From positions 1-64,000 of the forward strand of contig CAXIWQ010000358.1 in assembly GCA_964036275.1 (NCBI GenBank): DNA of 64,000 bases, in the 5' to 3' direction. Below are positions 37,100 through 50,759 of the stretch, piece after piece. The notes beneath the pieces were generated by a model. The model had not been told where the DNA came from, did no database searches, and saw only the letters and a program-made list of their open reading frames with translations. Each line of letters opens with the position of its first letter. Position 1 is the first letter of the stretch. The position numbers and the translations under genes were made by a program. This DNA comes from Litoditis marina (Eukaryota; Nematoda; Chromadorea; Rhabditida; Rhabditidae).

Positions 37100-40000
37100 T
37101 ATTGAATCGGCCGGATTCCGAAGTTTTCACAGGTCAATCTGAAGATTGTAAAAAAACCAATTGTTTCATGGTAGTTGTGACCATAAGTGGGAAGATAGTC
37201 CAATTGAGTAGTAACAGTGTACTAAAGGTTTTACATGTATACAAGCTCTGTATCGAAACTCAGAAAGTTCCAATTTTGGCCGCGCTGATATTCAATCGGC
37301 CGGATTCCGAAGTTTTCACAGGTCAATCTGAAGATTGTAGGAAAACCAATTGTTTCATGGTAGTTGTTACTATAAGTGGAAAAAATAGTCCAATTAAGTG
37401 GTAACAGTGTACGGAAGGTTTTGCATGTATACAAGCTCTGTATCGAAACTCAGAAAGTTCGAATTTTGGCCGCGCTGATATTGAATCGGCCGGATTCCGA
37501 AGTTTTCACAGGTCAATCGGAAGATTGTAAGAAAACCAATTGTTTCATGGTAGTTGTTACCATAAGTGGGAAGATAGTCCAATTGAGTAGTAACAGTGTA
37601 CCAAAGGTTTTACATGTATACAAGCTCTGTATCGAAACTCAGCAAGTTCGAATTTTGGCCGCGCTGATATTGAATCGGCCGGATTTCGAAGTTTTCACCG
37701 GTCAATCTTAAGATTGTAGGGAGGCCATTGTTTCATGTTAGTTGTGACCATAAGTGGGAAGATAGTCCAATTGAGTAGTAACAGTGTACTAAAAGTTTTA
37801 CATGTATACAAGCTCTGTATCGAAACTCAGAAAGTTCGAATTTTGGCCGCGCTGATATTGAATCGGCCGGATTTCGAAGTTTTTACCGGTCAACCTGAAG
37901 ATTGTAAATAGGTCAATTGTTTCAAGTTAGTTGTTACTATAAGTGGAAAGATAGTCCAATTAAGTAGTAACAGCGTACTAAAGGTTTTTCATGTTTACAA
38001 GCTCTGTATCGAAACTCAGAAAGTTCGAATTTTTGCCGCGCTGATATTCAATCGGCCGGATTCCGAAGTTTTCACAGGTCAATCTGAAGATTGTAAAAAA
38101 CCAATTGTTTCATGGTAGTTGCTACTATAAGTGGGGAGATAGTCCAATTAAGTAGTAACAGTGTCCTAAAGGTTTTTCATGTATACAAGCTCTGTATCGA
38201 AACTCAGAAAGTTCGAATTTTGGCCGCGCTGATATTGAATCGGCCGGATTTCGAAGTTTTCACCGGTCAATCTGAAGATTGTAAGGAGGCCAATTGTTTC
38301 ATGTTAGTTGTGACCATAAGTGGGAAGATAGTCCAATTGAGTAGTAACAGTGTACTAAAAGTTTTACATGTATACAAGCTCTGTATCGAAACTCAGAAAG
38401 TTCGAATTTTGGCCGCGCTGATATTGAATCGGCCGGATTTCGAAGTTTTTACCGGTCAACCTGAAGATTGTAAATAGGTCAATTGTTTCAAGTTAGTTGT
38501 TACTATAAGTGGAAAGATAGTCCAATTAAGTAGTAACAGCGTACTAAAGGTTTTTCATGTTTACAAGCTCTGTATCGAAACTCAGAAAGTTCGAATTTTT
38601 GCCGCGCTGATATTCAATCGGCCGGATTCCGAAGTTTTCACAGGTCAATCTGAAGATTGTAAAAAAACCAATTGTTTCATGGTAGTTGCTACTATAAGTG
38701 GGAAGATAGTCCAATTAAGTAGTAACAGTGTCCTAAAGGTTTTTCATGTATACAAGCTCTGTATCGAAACTCAGAAAGTTCGAATTTTGGCCGCGCTGAT
38801 ATTGAATCGGCCGGATTTCGAAGTTTTCACCGGTCAATCTGAAGATTGTAAGGAGGCCAATTGTTTCATGGTAGTTGTTACCATGAGTGGGAAGATAGTC
38901 CAATTGAGTAGTAACAGTGTACCAAAGGTTTTACATGTATACAAGCTCTGTATCGAAACTCAAAAAGTTCGAATTTTGGCCGCGCTGATATTGAATCGGC
39001 CGGATTTCGAAGTTTTCACCGGTCAATCTGAAGATTGTAAGGAGGCCAATTGTTTCATGGTAGTTGTGACCATAAGTGGGAAGATAGTCCAATTGAGTAG
39101 TAACAGTGTACTAAAGGTTTTACATGTATACAAGCTCTGTATCGAAACTCAGAAAGTTCCAATTTTGGCCGCGCTGATATTCAATCGGCCGGATTCCGAA
39201 GTTTTCACAGGTCAATCTGAAGATTGTAGGAAAACCAATTGTTTCATGGTAGTTGTTACTATAAGTGGAAAGATAGTCCAATTAAGTGGTAACAGTGTAC
39301 GAAAGGTTTTGCATGTATACAAGCTCTGTATCGAAACTCAGAAAGTTCGAATTTTGGCCGCGCTGATATGAATCGGCCGGATTTCGAAGTTTTTACCGGT
39401 CAACCTGAAGATTGTAAATAGGTCAATTGTTTCAAGTTAGTTGTTACTATAAGTGGAAAGATAGTCCAATTAAGTAGTAACAGCGTACTAAAGGTTTTTC
39501 ATGTTTACAAGCTCTGTATCGAAACTCAGAAAGTTCGAATTTTTGCCGCGCTGATATTCAATCGGCCGGATCCGAAGTTTTCACAGGTCAATCTGAAGAT
39601 TGTAAAAAAACCAATTGTTTCATGGTAGTTGCTACTATAAGTGGGAAGATAGTCCAATTAAGTAGTAACAGTGTCCTAAAGGTTTTTCATGTATACAAGC
39701 TCTGTATCGAAACTCAGAAAGTTCGAATTTTGGCCGCGCTGATATTGAATCGGCCGGATTTCGAAGTTTTCACCGGTCAATCTGAAGATTGTAAGGAGGC
39801 CAATTGTTTCATGGTAGTTGTTACCATGAGTGGGAAGATAGTCCAATTGAGTAGTAACAGTGTACCAAAGGTTTTACATGTATACAAGCTCTGTATCGAA
39901 ACTCAAAAAGTTCGAATTTTGGCCGCGCTGATATTGAATCGGCCGGATTTCGAAGTTTTCACCGGTCAATCTGAAGATTGTAAGGAGGCCAATTGTTTCA

Positions 40001-43000
40001 TGGTAGTTGTGACCATAAGTGGGAAGATAGTCCAATTGAGTAGTAACAGTGTACTAAAGGTTTTACATGTATACAAGCTCTGTATCGAAACTCAGAAAGT
40101 TCCAATTTTGGCCGCGCTGATATTCAATCGGCCGGATTCCGAAGTTTTCACAGGTCAATCTGAAGATTGTAGGAAAACCAATTGTTTCATGGTAGTTGTT
40201 ACTATAAGTGGAAAGATAGTCCAATTAAGTGGTAACAGTGTACGAAAGGTTTTGCATGTATACAAGCTCTGTATCGAAACTCAGAAAGTTCGAATTTTGG
40301 CCGCGCTGATATTGAATCGGCCGGATACCGAAGTTTTCACAGGTCAATCTGAAGATTGTAAGAAAACCAATTGTTTCATGGTAGTTGTTACCATAAGTGG
40401 GAAAATAGTCCAATTGAGTAGTAACAGTGTACTAAAGGTTTTACATGTATACAAGCTCTGTATCGAAACTCAGAAAGTTCGAATTTTGGCCGCGCTGATA
40501 TTCAATCGGCCGGATTCCGAAGTTTTCACCGGTCAATCTGAAGATTGTAAGGAGGCCAATTGTTTCATGGTAGTTGTTACCATGAGTGGGAAGATAGTCC
40601 AATTGAGTAGTAACAGTGTACCAAAGGTTTTACATGTATACAAGCTCTGTATCGAAACTCAGAAAGTTCGAATTTTGGCCGCGCTGATATTGAATCGGCC
40701 GGATTCCGAAGTTTTCACAGGTCAATCTGAAGATTGTAAGAAAACCAATTGTTTCATGGTAGTTGTTACCATGAGTGGGAAGATAGTCCAATTGAGTTGT
40801 AACAGTGTACTAAAGGTTTTACATGTATACAAGCTCTGTATCGAAACTCAGAAAGTTCGAATTTTGGCCGCGCTGATATTGAATCGGCCGGATTTCGAAG
40901 TTTTTACCGGTCAACCTGAAGATTGTAAATAGGTCAATTGTTTCAAGTTAGTTGTTACTATAAGTGGAAAGATAGTCCAATTAAGTAGTAACAGCGTACT
41001 AAAGGTTTTTCATGTTTACAAGCTCTGTATCGAAACTCAGAAAGTTCGAATTTTTGCCGCGCTGATATTCAATCGGCCGGATTCCGAAGTTTTCACAGGT
41101 CAATCTGAAGATTGTAAGGAGGCCAATTGTTTCATGTTAGTTGTTACTATAAGTGGGAAGATAGTCCAATCAAGTAGTAACAGTGTACTAAAGGTTTTAC
41201 ATGTATACAAGCTCTGTATCGAAACTCAGAAAGTTCCAATTTTGGCCGCGCTGATTTTCAATCGGCCGGATTCCGAAGTTTTCACAGGTCAATCTGAAGA
41301 TTGTAAAAAAACCAATTGTTTCATGGTAGTTGTGACCATAAGTGGGAAGATAGTCCAATTGAGTAGTAACAGTGTACTAAAGGTTTTACATGTATACAAG
41401 CTCTGTATCGAAACTCAGAAAGTTCCAATTTTGGCCGCGCTGATATTCAATCGGCCGGATTCCGAAGTTTTCACAGGTCAATCTGAAGATTGTAGGAAAA
41501 CCAATTGTTTCATGGTAGTTGTTACTATAAGTGGAAAAATAGTCCAATTAAGTGGTAACAGTGTACGGAAGGTTTTGCATGTATACAAGCTCTGTATCGA
41601 AACTCAGAAAGTTCGAATTTTGGCCGCGCTGATATTGAATCGGCCGGATTCCGAAGTTTTCACAGGTCAATCGGAAGATTGTAAGAAAACCAATTGTTTC
41701 ATGGTAGTTGTTACCATAAGTGGGAAGATAGTCCAATTGAGTAGTAACAGTGTACCAAAGGTTTTACATGTATACAAGCTCTGTATCGAAACTCAGCAAG
41801 TTCGAATTTTGGCCGCGCTGATATTGAATCGGCCGGATTTCGAAGTTTTCACCGGTCAATCTTAAGATTGTAGGGAGGCCAATTGTTTCATGTTAGTTGT
41901 GACCATAAGTGGGAAGATAGTCCAATTGAGTAGTAACAGTGTACTAAAAGTTTTACATGTATACAAGCTCTGTATCGAAACTCAGAAAGTTCGAATTTTG
42001 GCCGCGCTGATATTGAATCGGCCGGATTTCGAAGTTTTTACCGGTCAACCTGAAGATTGTAAATAGGTCAATTGTTTCAAGTTAGTTGTTACTATAAGTG
42101 GAAAGATAGTCCAATTAAGTAGTAACAGCGTACTAAAGGTTTTTCATGTTTACAAGCTCTGTATCGAAACTCAGAAAGTTCGAATTTTTGCCGCGCTGAT
42201 ATTCAATCGGCCGGATTCCGAAGTTTTCACAGGTCAATCTGAAGATTGTAAAAAAACCAATTGTTTCATGGTAGTTGCTACTATAAGTGGGGAGATAGTC
42301 CAATTAAGTAGTAACAGTGTCCTAAAGGTTTTTCATGTATACAAGCTCTGTATCGAAACTCAGAAAGTTCGAATTTTGGCCGCGCTGATATTGAATCGGC
42401 CGGATTTCGAAGTTTTCACCGGTCAATCTGAAGATTGTAAGGAGGCCAATTGTTTCATGTTAGTTGTGACCATAAGTGGGAAGATAGTCCAATTGAGTAG
42501 TAACAGTGTACTAAAAGTTTTACATGTATACAAGCTCTGTATCGAAACTCAGAAAGTTCGAATTTTGGCCGCGCTGATATTGAATCGGCCGGATTTCGAA
42601 GTTTTTACCGGTCAACCTGAAGATTGTAAATAGGTCAATTGTTTCAAGTTAGTTGTTACTATAAGTGGAAAGATAGTCCAATTAAGTAGTAACAGCGTAC
42701 TAAAGGTTTTTCATGTTTACAAGCTCTGTATCGAAACTCAGAAAGTTCGAATTTTTGCCGCGCTGATATTCAATCGGCCGGATTCCGAAGTTTTCACAGG
42801 TCAATCTGAAGATTGTAAAAAAACCAATTGTTTCATGGTAGTTGCTACTATAAGTGGGAAGATAGTCCAATTAAGTAGTAACAGTGTCCTAAAGGTTTTT
42901 CATGTATACAAGCTCTGTATCGAAACTCAGAAAGTTCGAATTTTGGCCGCGCTGATATTGAATCGGCCGGATTTCGAAGTTTTCACCGGTCAATCTGAAG

Positions 43001-44443
43001 ATTGTAAGGAGGCCAATTGTTTCATGGTAGTTGTTACCATGAGTGGGAAGATAGTCCAATTGAGTAGTAACAGTGTACCAAAGGTTTTACATGTATACAA
43101 GCTCTGTATCGAAACTCAAAAAGTTCGAATTTTGGCCGCGCTGATATTGAATCGGCCGGATTTCGAAGTTTTCACCGGTCAATCTGAAGATTGTAAGGAG
43201 GCCAATTGTTTCATGGTAGTTGTGACCATAAGTGGGAAGATAGTCCAATTGAGTAGTAACAGTGTACTAAAGGTTTTACATGTATACAAGCTCTGTATCG
43301 AAACTCAGAAAGTTCCAATTTTGGCCGCGCTGATATTCAATCGGCCGGATTCCGAAGTTTTCACAGGTCAATCTGAAGATTGTAGGAAAACCAATTGTTT
43401 CATGGTAGTTGTTACTATAAGTGGAAAGATAGTCCAATTAAGTGGTAACAGTGTACGAAAGGTTTTGCATGTATACAAGCTCTGTATCGAAACTCAGAAA
43501 GTTCGAATTTTGGCCGCGCTGATATTGAATCGGCCGGATACCGAAGTTTTCACAGGTCAATCTGAAGATTGTAAGAAAACCAATTGTTTCATGGTAGTTG
43601 TTACCATAAGTGGGAAAATAGTCCAATTGAGTAGTAACAGTGTACTAAAGGTTTTACATGTATACAAGATCTGTATCGAAACTCAGAAAGTTCGAATTTT
43701 GGCCGCGCTGATATTCAATCGGCCGGATTCCGAAGTTTTCACCGGTCAATCTGAAGATTGTAAGGAGGCCAATTGTTTCATGGTAGTTGTTACCATGAGT
43801 GGGAAGATAGTCCAATTGAGTAGTAACAGTGTACCAAAGGTTTTACATGTATACAAGCTCTGTATCGAAACTCAGAAAGTTCGAATTTTGGCCGCGCTGA
43901 TATTGAATCGGCCGGATTCCGAAGTTTTCACAGGTCAATCTGAAGATTGTAAGAAAACCAATTGTTTCATGGTAGTTGTTACCATGAGTGGGAAGATAGT
44001 CCAATTGAGTTGTAACAGTGTACTAAAGGTTTTACATGTATACAAGCTCTGTATCGAAACTCAGAAAGTTCGAATTTTGGCCGCGCTGATATTGAATCGG
44101 CCGGATTTCGAAGTTTTTACCGGTCAACCTGAAGATTGTAAATAGGTCAATTGTTTCAAGTTAGTTGTTACTATAAGTGGAAAGATAGTCCAATTAAGTA
44201 GTAACAGCGTACTAAAGGTTTTTCATGTTTACAAGCTCTGTATCGAAACTCAGAAAGTTCGAATTTTTGCCGCGCTGATATTCAATCGGCCGGATTCCGA
44301 AGTTTTCACAGGTCAATCTGAAGATTGTAAGGAGGCCAATTGTTTCATGTTAGTTGTTACTATAAGTGGGAAGATAGTCCAATCAAGTAGTAACAGTGTA
44401 CTAAAGGTTTTACATGTATACAAGCTCTGTATCGAAACTCAGA
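37100..44443 (-). repeat. Tandem 22-mer and 17-mer HOR pair
   Basis: Two long HOR copies follow each other. Units in 37.1-39.4 kb recur about 4156 bp later (about 22 units), whereas 39.4-41.2 kb recurs 3213 bp later (17 units). The difference is one extra five-monomer duplication inside the first copy: 38,679-39,371 repeats at 39,622-40,314, offset 943. The long open stretches at 39,622-40,932 and 42,835-44,145 differ in a single amino acid (CAAGCTCTG to CAAGATCTG near 43,669). The rare GGATACCGAAG near 40,323 recurs near 43,536. Confidence 0.85.
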
Positions 44444-47400
44444 AAGTTCGAATTTTGGCCGCGCTGATATTGAATCGGCCGGATTTCGAAGTTTTTACCG
44501 GTCAACCTGAAGATTGTAAATAGGTCAATTGTTTCAAGTTAGTTGTTACTATAAGTGGAAAGATAGTCCAATTAAGTAGTAACAGCGTACTAAAGGTTTT
44601 TCATGTTTACAAGCTCTGTATCGAAACTCAGAAAGTTCGAATTTTTGCCGCGCTGATATTCAATCGGCCGGATTCCGAAGTTTTCACAGGTCAATCTGAA
44701 GATTGTGAGAAAACCAATTGTTTCATGGTAGTTGTTACTATAAGTGGGAAGATAGTCCAATCAAGTAGTAACAGTGTACTAAAGGTTTTTCATGTAGACA
44801 AGCTCTGTATCGAAACTCAGAAAGTTCGAATTTTGGCCGCGCTGATATTGAATCGGCCGGATTTCGAAGTTTTCACAGGTCAATCTGAAGATTGTAAGAA
44901 AACCAATTGTTTCATGGTAGTTGTTACTATAAGTGGGGAGATAGTCCAACTGAGTAGTAACAGTGTACTAAAGGTTTTTCATGTATACAAGCTCTGTATC
45001 AAAACTCAGAAGGTTCGAATTTTGGCCGCGCTGATATTCAATCGGCCGGATTCCAAAGTTTTCACAGGTCAATCTGAAGATTGTAAAAAAACCAATTGTT
45101 TCATGGTAGTTGTTACTATAAGTGGGGAGATAGTCCAATTAAGTAGTAACAGTGTCCTAAAGGTTGTTCATGTATACAAGCTCTGTATCGAAACTCAGAA
45201 AGTTCGAATTTTGGCCGCGCTGATATTGAATCGGCCGGATTTCGAAGTTTTCACCGGTCAATCTGAAGATTGTAAGGAGGCCAATTGTTTCATGGTAGTT
45301 GTTACCATGAGTGGGAAGATAGTCCAATTGAGTAGTAACAGTGTACCAAAGGTTTTACATGTATACAAGCTCTGTATCGAAACTCAGAAAGTTCGAATTT
45401 TGGCCGCGCTGATATTGAATCGGCCGGATTTCGAAGTTTTCACCGGTCAATCTGAAGATTGTAAGGAGGCCAATTGTTTCATGGTAGTTGTGACCATAAG
45501 TGGGAAGATAGTCCAATTGAGTAGTAACAGTGTACTAAAGGTTTTACATGTATACAAGCTCTGTATCGAAACTCAGAAAGTTCCAATTTTGGCCGCGCTG
45601 ATATTCAATCGGCCGGATTCCGAAGTTTTCACAGGTCAATCTGAAGATTGTAGGAAAACCAATTGTTTCATGGTAGTTGTTACTATGAGTGGAAATATAG
45701 TCCAATTAAGTGGTAACAGCGTACTAAAGGTTTTGCATGTATACAAGCTCTGTATCGAAACTCAGAAAGTTCGAATTTTGGCCGCGCTGATATTGAATCG
45801 GCCGGATTCCGAAGTTTTCACAGGTCAATCGGAAGATTGTAAGAAAACCAATTGTTTCATGGTAGGTGTTACCATAAGTGGGAAAATAGTCCAATTGAGT
45901 AGTAACAGTGTACTAAAGGTTTTTCATGTATACAACCTCTGTATCGAAACTCAGAAAGTTCGAATTTTGGCCGCGCTGATATTCAATCGGCCGGATTCCG
46001 AAGTTTTCACTGGTCAATCTGAAGATTGTAAGAAAACCAATTGTTTCATGGTAGTTGTTACTATAAGTGGAAAGATAGTCCAATTAAGTGGTAACAGTGT
46101 ACTAAAGGTTTTTCATGTATACAAGCTCTGTATCAAAACTCAGAAGGTTCGAATTTTGGCCGCGCTGATATTCAATCGGCCGGATTCCAAAGTTTTCACA
46201 GGTCAATCTGAAGATTGTAAAAAAACCAATTGTTTCATGGTAGTTGTTACTATAAGTGGGGAGATAGTCCAATTAAGTAGTAACAGTGTCCTAAAGGTTG
46301 TTCATGTATACAAGCTCTGTATCGAAACTCAGAAAGTTCGAATTTTGGCCGCGCTGATATTGAATCGGCCGGATTTCGAAGTTTTCACCGGTCAATCTGA
46401 AGATTGTAAGGAGGCCAATTGTTTCATGGTAGTTGTTACCATGAGTGGGAAGATAGTCCAATTGAGTAGTAACAGTGTACCAAAGGTTTTACATGTATAC
46501 AAGCTCTGTATCGAAACTCAGAAAGTTCGAATTTTGGCCGCGCTGATATTGAATCGGCCGGATTTCGAAGTTTTCACCGGTCAATCTGAAGATTGTAAGG
46601 AGGCCAATTGTTTCATGGTAGTTGTTACCATGAGTGGGAAGATAGTCCAATTGAGTAGTAACAGTGTACCAAAGGTTTTACATGTATACAAGCTCTGTAT
46701 CGAAACTCAGAAAGTTCGAATTTTGGCCGCGCTGATATTGAATCGGCCGGATTTCGAAGTTTTCACCGGTCAATCTGAAGATTGTAAGGAGGCCAATTGT
46801 TTCATGGTAGTTGTGACCATAAGTGGGAAGATAGTCCAATTGAGTAGTAACAGTGTACTAAAGGTTTTACATGTATACAAGCTCTGTATCGAAACTCAGA
46901 AAGTTCCAATTTTGGCCGCGCTGATATTCAATCGGCCGGATTCCGAAGTTTTCACAGGTCAATCTGAAGATTGTAGGAAAACCAATTGTTTCATGGTAGT
47001 TGTTACTATGAGTGGAAATATAGTCCAATTAAGTGGTAACAGTGTACGGAAGGTTTTGCATGTATACAAGCTCTGTATCGAAACTCAGAAAGTTCGAATT
47101 TTGGCCGCGCTGATATTGAATCGGCCGGATTCCGAAGTTTTCACAGGTCAATCGGAAGATTGTAAGAAAACCAATTGTTTCATGGTAGGTGTTACCATAA
47201 GTGGGAAAATAGTCCAATTGAGTAGTAACAGTGTACTAAAGGTTTTTCATGTATACAACCTCTGTATCGAAACTCAGAAAGTTCGAATTTTGGCCGCGCT
47301 GATATTCAATCGGCCGGATTCCGAAGTTTTCACTGGTCAATCTGAAGATTGTAAGAAAACCAATTGTTTCATGGTAGTTGTTACTATAAGTGGAAAGATA

Positions 47401-48422
47401 GTCCAATTAAGTGGTAACAGTGTACCAAAGGTTTTACATGTATACAAGCTCTGTATCGAAACTCAGAAAGTTCGAATTTTGGCCGCGCTGATATTGAATC
47501 GGCCGGATTTCGAAGTTTTCACCGGTCAATCTGAAGATTGTAAGGAGGCCAATTGTTTCATGGTAGTTGTGACCATAAGTGGGAAGATAGTCCAATTGAG
47601 TAGTAACAGTGTACTAAAGGTTTTACATGTATACAAGCTCTGTATCGAAACTCAGAAAGTTCCAATTTTGGCCGCGCTGATATTCAATCGGCCGGATTCC
47701 GAAGTTTTCACAGGTCAATCTGAAGATTGTAGGAAAACCAATTGTTTCATGGTAGTTGTTACTATGAGTGGAAATATAGTCCAATTAAGTGGTAACAGTG
47801 TACGGAAGGTTTTGCATGTATACAAGCTCTGTATCGAAACTCAGAAAGTTCGAATTTTGGCCGCGCTGATATTGAATCGGCCGGATTCCGAAGTTTTCAC
47901 AGGTCAATCGGAAGATTGTAAGAAAACCAATTGTTTCATGGTAGGTGTTACCATAAGTGGGAAAATAGTCCAATTGAGTAGTAACAGTGTACTAAAGGTT
48001 TTTCATGTATACAACCTCTGTATCGAAACTCAGAAAGTTCGAATTTTGGCCGCGCTGATATTCAATCGGCCGGATTCCGAAGTTTTCACTGGTCAATCTG
48101 AAGATTGTAAGAAAACCAATTGTTTCATGGTAGTTGTTACTATAAGTGGAAAGATAGTCCAATTAAGTGGTAACAGTGTACGGAAGGTTTTTCATGTATA
48201 CAAGCTCTGTATCGAAACTCAGAAAGTTCGAATTTTGGCCGCGCTGATATTCAATCGGCCGGATTCCGAAGTTTTCACAGGTCAATCTGAAGATTGTAGG
48301 AAAACCAATTGTTTCATGGTAGTTGTTACTATAAGTGGAAAGATAGTCCAATTAAGTGGTAACAGTGTACGGAAGGTTTTCATGTATACAACCTCTGTAT
48401 CGAAACTCAGAAAGTTCGAATT
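44444..48422 (-). repeat. HOR expansion carrying the GGTAGGTGTT marker
   Basis: About 21 monomers. The rare GGTAGGTGTTACC recurs near 45,861, 47,184 and 47,940, and the AAAACTCAGAAGG unit at 45,001 and about 46,135 (1134 bp, six units). The second copy has gained a unit of the CCAAAGGTTTTACATG type. It is followed by a four-monomer repeat of 756 bp (about 47,030 and 47,786). Successive block sizes of six, seven and four units show stepwise unequal exchange. Confidence 0.8.
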
Positions 48423-48435
48423 TTGGCCGCGCTGA
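44725..48435 (+). other. Open frame of 1,236 codons, judged non-coding
   Basis: About 19.6 repeats of the same 63-residue translation. It begins at the ATG of the CATGGTAGTTG segment present in most inverted monomers, and ends where the short-tail variant (GGAAGGTTTTCATG, near 48,371) shifts the frame into a constant false end, KLRKFEFWPR. The identical ending recurs at every short-tail unit, for example 52,403 and 53,158. It is therefore a property of the monomer type, not a protein terminus. Confidence 0.8.
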
Positions 48436-50759
48436 TATTCAATCGGCCGGATTCCGAAGTTTTCACAGGTCAATCTGAAGATTGTAAGAAAACCAATTGT
48501 TTCATGGTAGTTGTTACTATAAGTGGGGAGATAGTCCAATTGAGTAGTAACAGTGTACTAAAGGTTTTTCATGTATACAAGCTCTGTATCGAAACTCAGA
48601 AAGTTCCAATTTTGGCCGCGCTGATATTCAATCGGCCGGATTCCGAAGTTTTCACCGGTCAATCTGAAGATTGTAAGGAGGCCAATTGTTTCATGGTAGT
48701 TGTGACCATAAGTGGGAAGATAGTCCAATTGAGTAGTAACAGTGTACTAAAGGTTTTACATGTATACAAGCTCTGTATCGAAACTCAGAAAGTTCCAATT
48801 TTGGCCGCGCTGATATTCAATCGGCCGAATTCCGAAGTTTTCACAGGTCAATCTGAAGATTGTAGGAAAACCAATTGTTTCATGGTAGTTGTTACTATAA
48901 GTGGAAAGATAGTCCAATTAAGTGGTAACAGTGTACGGAAGGTTTTGCATGTATACAAGCTCTGTATCGAAACTCAGAAAGTTCGAATTTTGGCCGCGCT
49001 GATATTGAATCGGCCGGATTCCGAAGTTTTCACAGGTCAATCTGAAGATTGTAAGAAAACCAATTGTTTCATGGTAGTTGTTACCATAAGTGGGAAAATA
49101 GTCCAATTGAGTAGTAACAGTGTACTAAAGGTTTTTCATGTATACAACCTCTGTATCGAAACTCAGAAAGTTCGAATTTTGGCCGCGCTGATATTCAATC
49201 GGCCGGATTCCGAAGTTTTCACCGGTCAATCTGAAGATTGTAAGGAGGCCAATTGTTTCATGGTAGTTGTGACCATAAGTGGGAAGATAGTCCAATTGAG
49301 TAGTAACAGTGTACTAAAGGTTTTACATGTATACAAGCTCTGTATCGAAACTCAGAAAGTTCCAATTTTGGCCGCGCTGATATTCAATCGGCCGGATTCC
49401 GAAGTTTTCACAGGTCAATCTGAAGATTGTAGGAAAACCAATTGTTTCATGGTAGTTGTTACTATGAGTGGAAATATAGTCCAATTAAGTGGTAACAGTG
49501 TACGGAAGGTTTTGCATGTATACAAGCTCTGTATCGAAACTCAGAAAGTTCGAATTTTGGCCGCGCTGATATTGAATCGGCCGGATTCCGAAGTTTTCAC
49601 AGGTCAATCGGAAGATTGTAAGAAAACCAATTGTTTCATGGTAGTTGTTACTATAAGTGGGGAGATAGTCCAATTGAGTAGTAACAGTGTACTAAAGGTT
49701 TTTCATGTATACAAGCTCTGTATCGAAACTCAGAAAGTTCCAATTTTGGCCGCGCTGATATTCAATCGGCCGGATTCCGAAGTTTTCACCGGTCAATCTG
49801 AAGATTGTAAGGAGGCCAATTGTTTCATGGTAGTTGTGACCATAAGTGGGAAGATAGTCCAATTGAGTAGTAACAGTGTACTAAAGGTTTTACATGTATA
49901 CAAGCTCTGTATCGAAACTCAGAAAGTTCCAATTTTGGCCGCGCTGATATTCAATCGGCCGAATTCCGAAGTTTTCACAGGTCAATCTGAAGATTGTAGG
50001 AAAACCAATTGTTTCATGGTAGTTGTTACTATAAGTGGAAAGATAGTCCAATTAAGTGGTAACAGTGTACGGAAGGTTTTGCATGTATACAAGCTCTGTA
50101 TCGAAACTCAGAAAGTTCGAATTTTGGCCGCGCTGATATTGAATCGGCCGGATTCCGAAGTTTTCACAGGTCAATCTGAAGATTGTAAGAAAACCAATTG
50201 TTTCATGGTAGTTGTTACCATAAGTGGGAAAATAGTCCAATTGAGTAGTAACAGTGTACTAAAGGTTTTTCATGTATACAACCTCTGTATCGAAACTCAG
50301 AAAGTTCGAATTTTGGCCGCGCTGATATTCAATCGGCCGGATTCCGAAGTTTTCACCGGTCAATCTGAAGATTGTAAGGAGGCCAATTGTTTCATGGTAG
50401 TTGTTACCATGAGTGGGAAGATGGTCCAATTGAGTAGTAACAGTGTACCAAAGGTTTTACATGTATACAAGCTCTGTATCGAAACTCAGAAAGTTCGAAT
50501 TTTGTCCGCGCTGATATTGAATCGGCCGGATTCCGAAGTTTTCACAGGTCAATCTGAAGATTGTAAGAAAACCAATTGTTTCATGGTAGTTGTTACCATG
50601 AGTGAGAAGATAGTCCAATTGAGTAGTGACAGTGTACTAAAGGTTTTACATGTATACAAGCTCTGTATCGAAACTCAGAAAGTTCGAATTTTGGCCGCGC
50701 TGATATTGAATCGGCCGAATTTCGAAGTTTTTACCGGTCAACCAGAAGATTGTAAATAG
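48423..50759 (-). repeat. Two copies of a 1134-bp six-monomer HOR
   Basis: The rare CGGCCGAATTCCGAAG, which contains an EcoRI site absent from most monomers, occurs at about 48,824 and 49,958, exactly 1134 bp apart. It recurs near 52,035 in the next block. Other types follow the same order in both copies. The last unit ends in GTAAATAGG near 50,753, closing the 778-codon open stretch. Confidence 0.84.
48423..50759 (+). other. Open frame of 778 codons, judged non-coding
   Basis: About 12.3 repeats of the 63-residue translation over the two 1134-bp HOR copies. It opens at a TTG just after the previous open stretch is frame-shifted and closes at the TAG of the GTAAATAGG variant. Neighbouring open stretches overlap or abut only because one-base-short monomers move the open frame. 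There are no separate gene boundaries. Confidence 0.8.
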
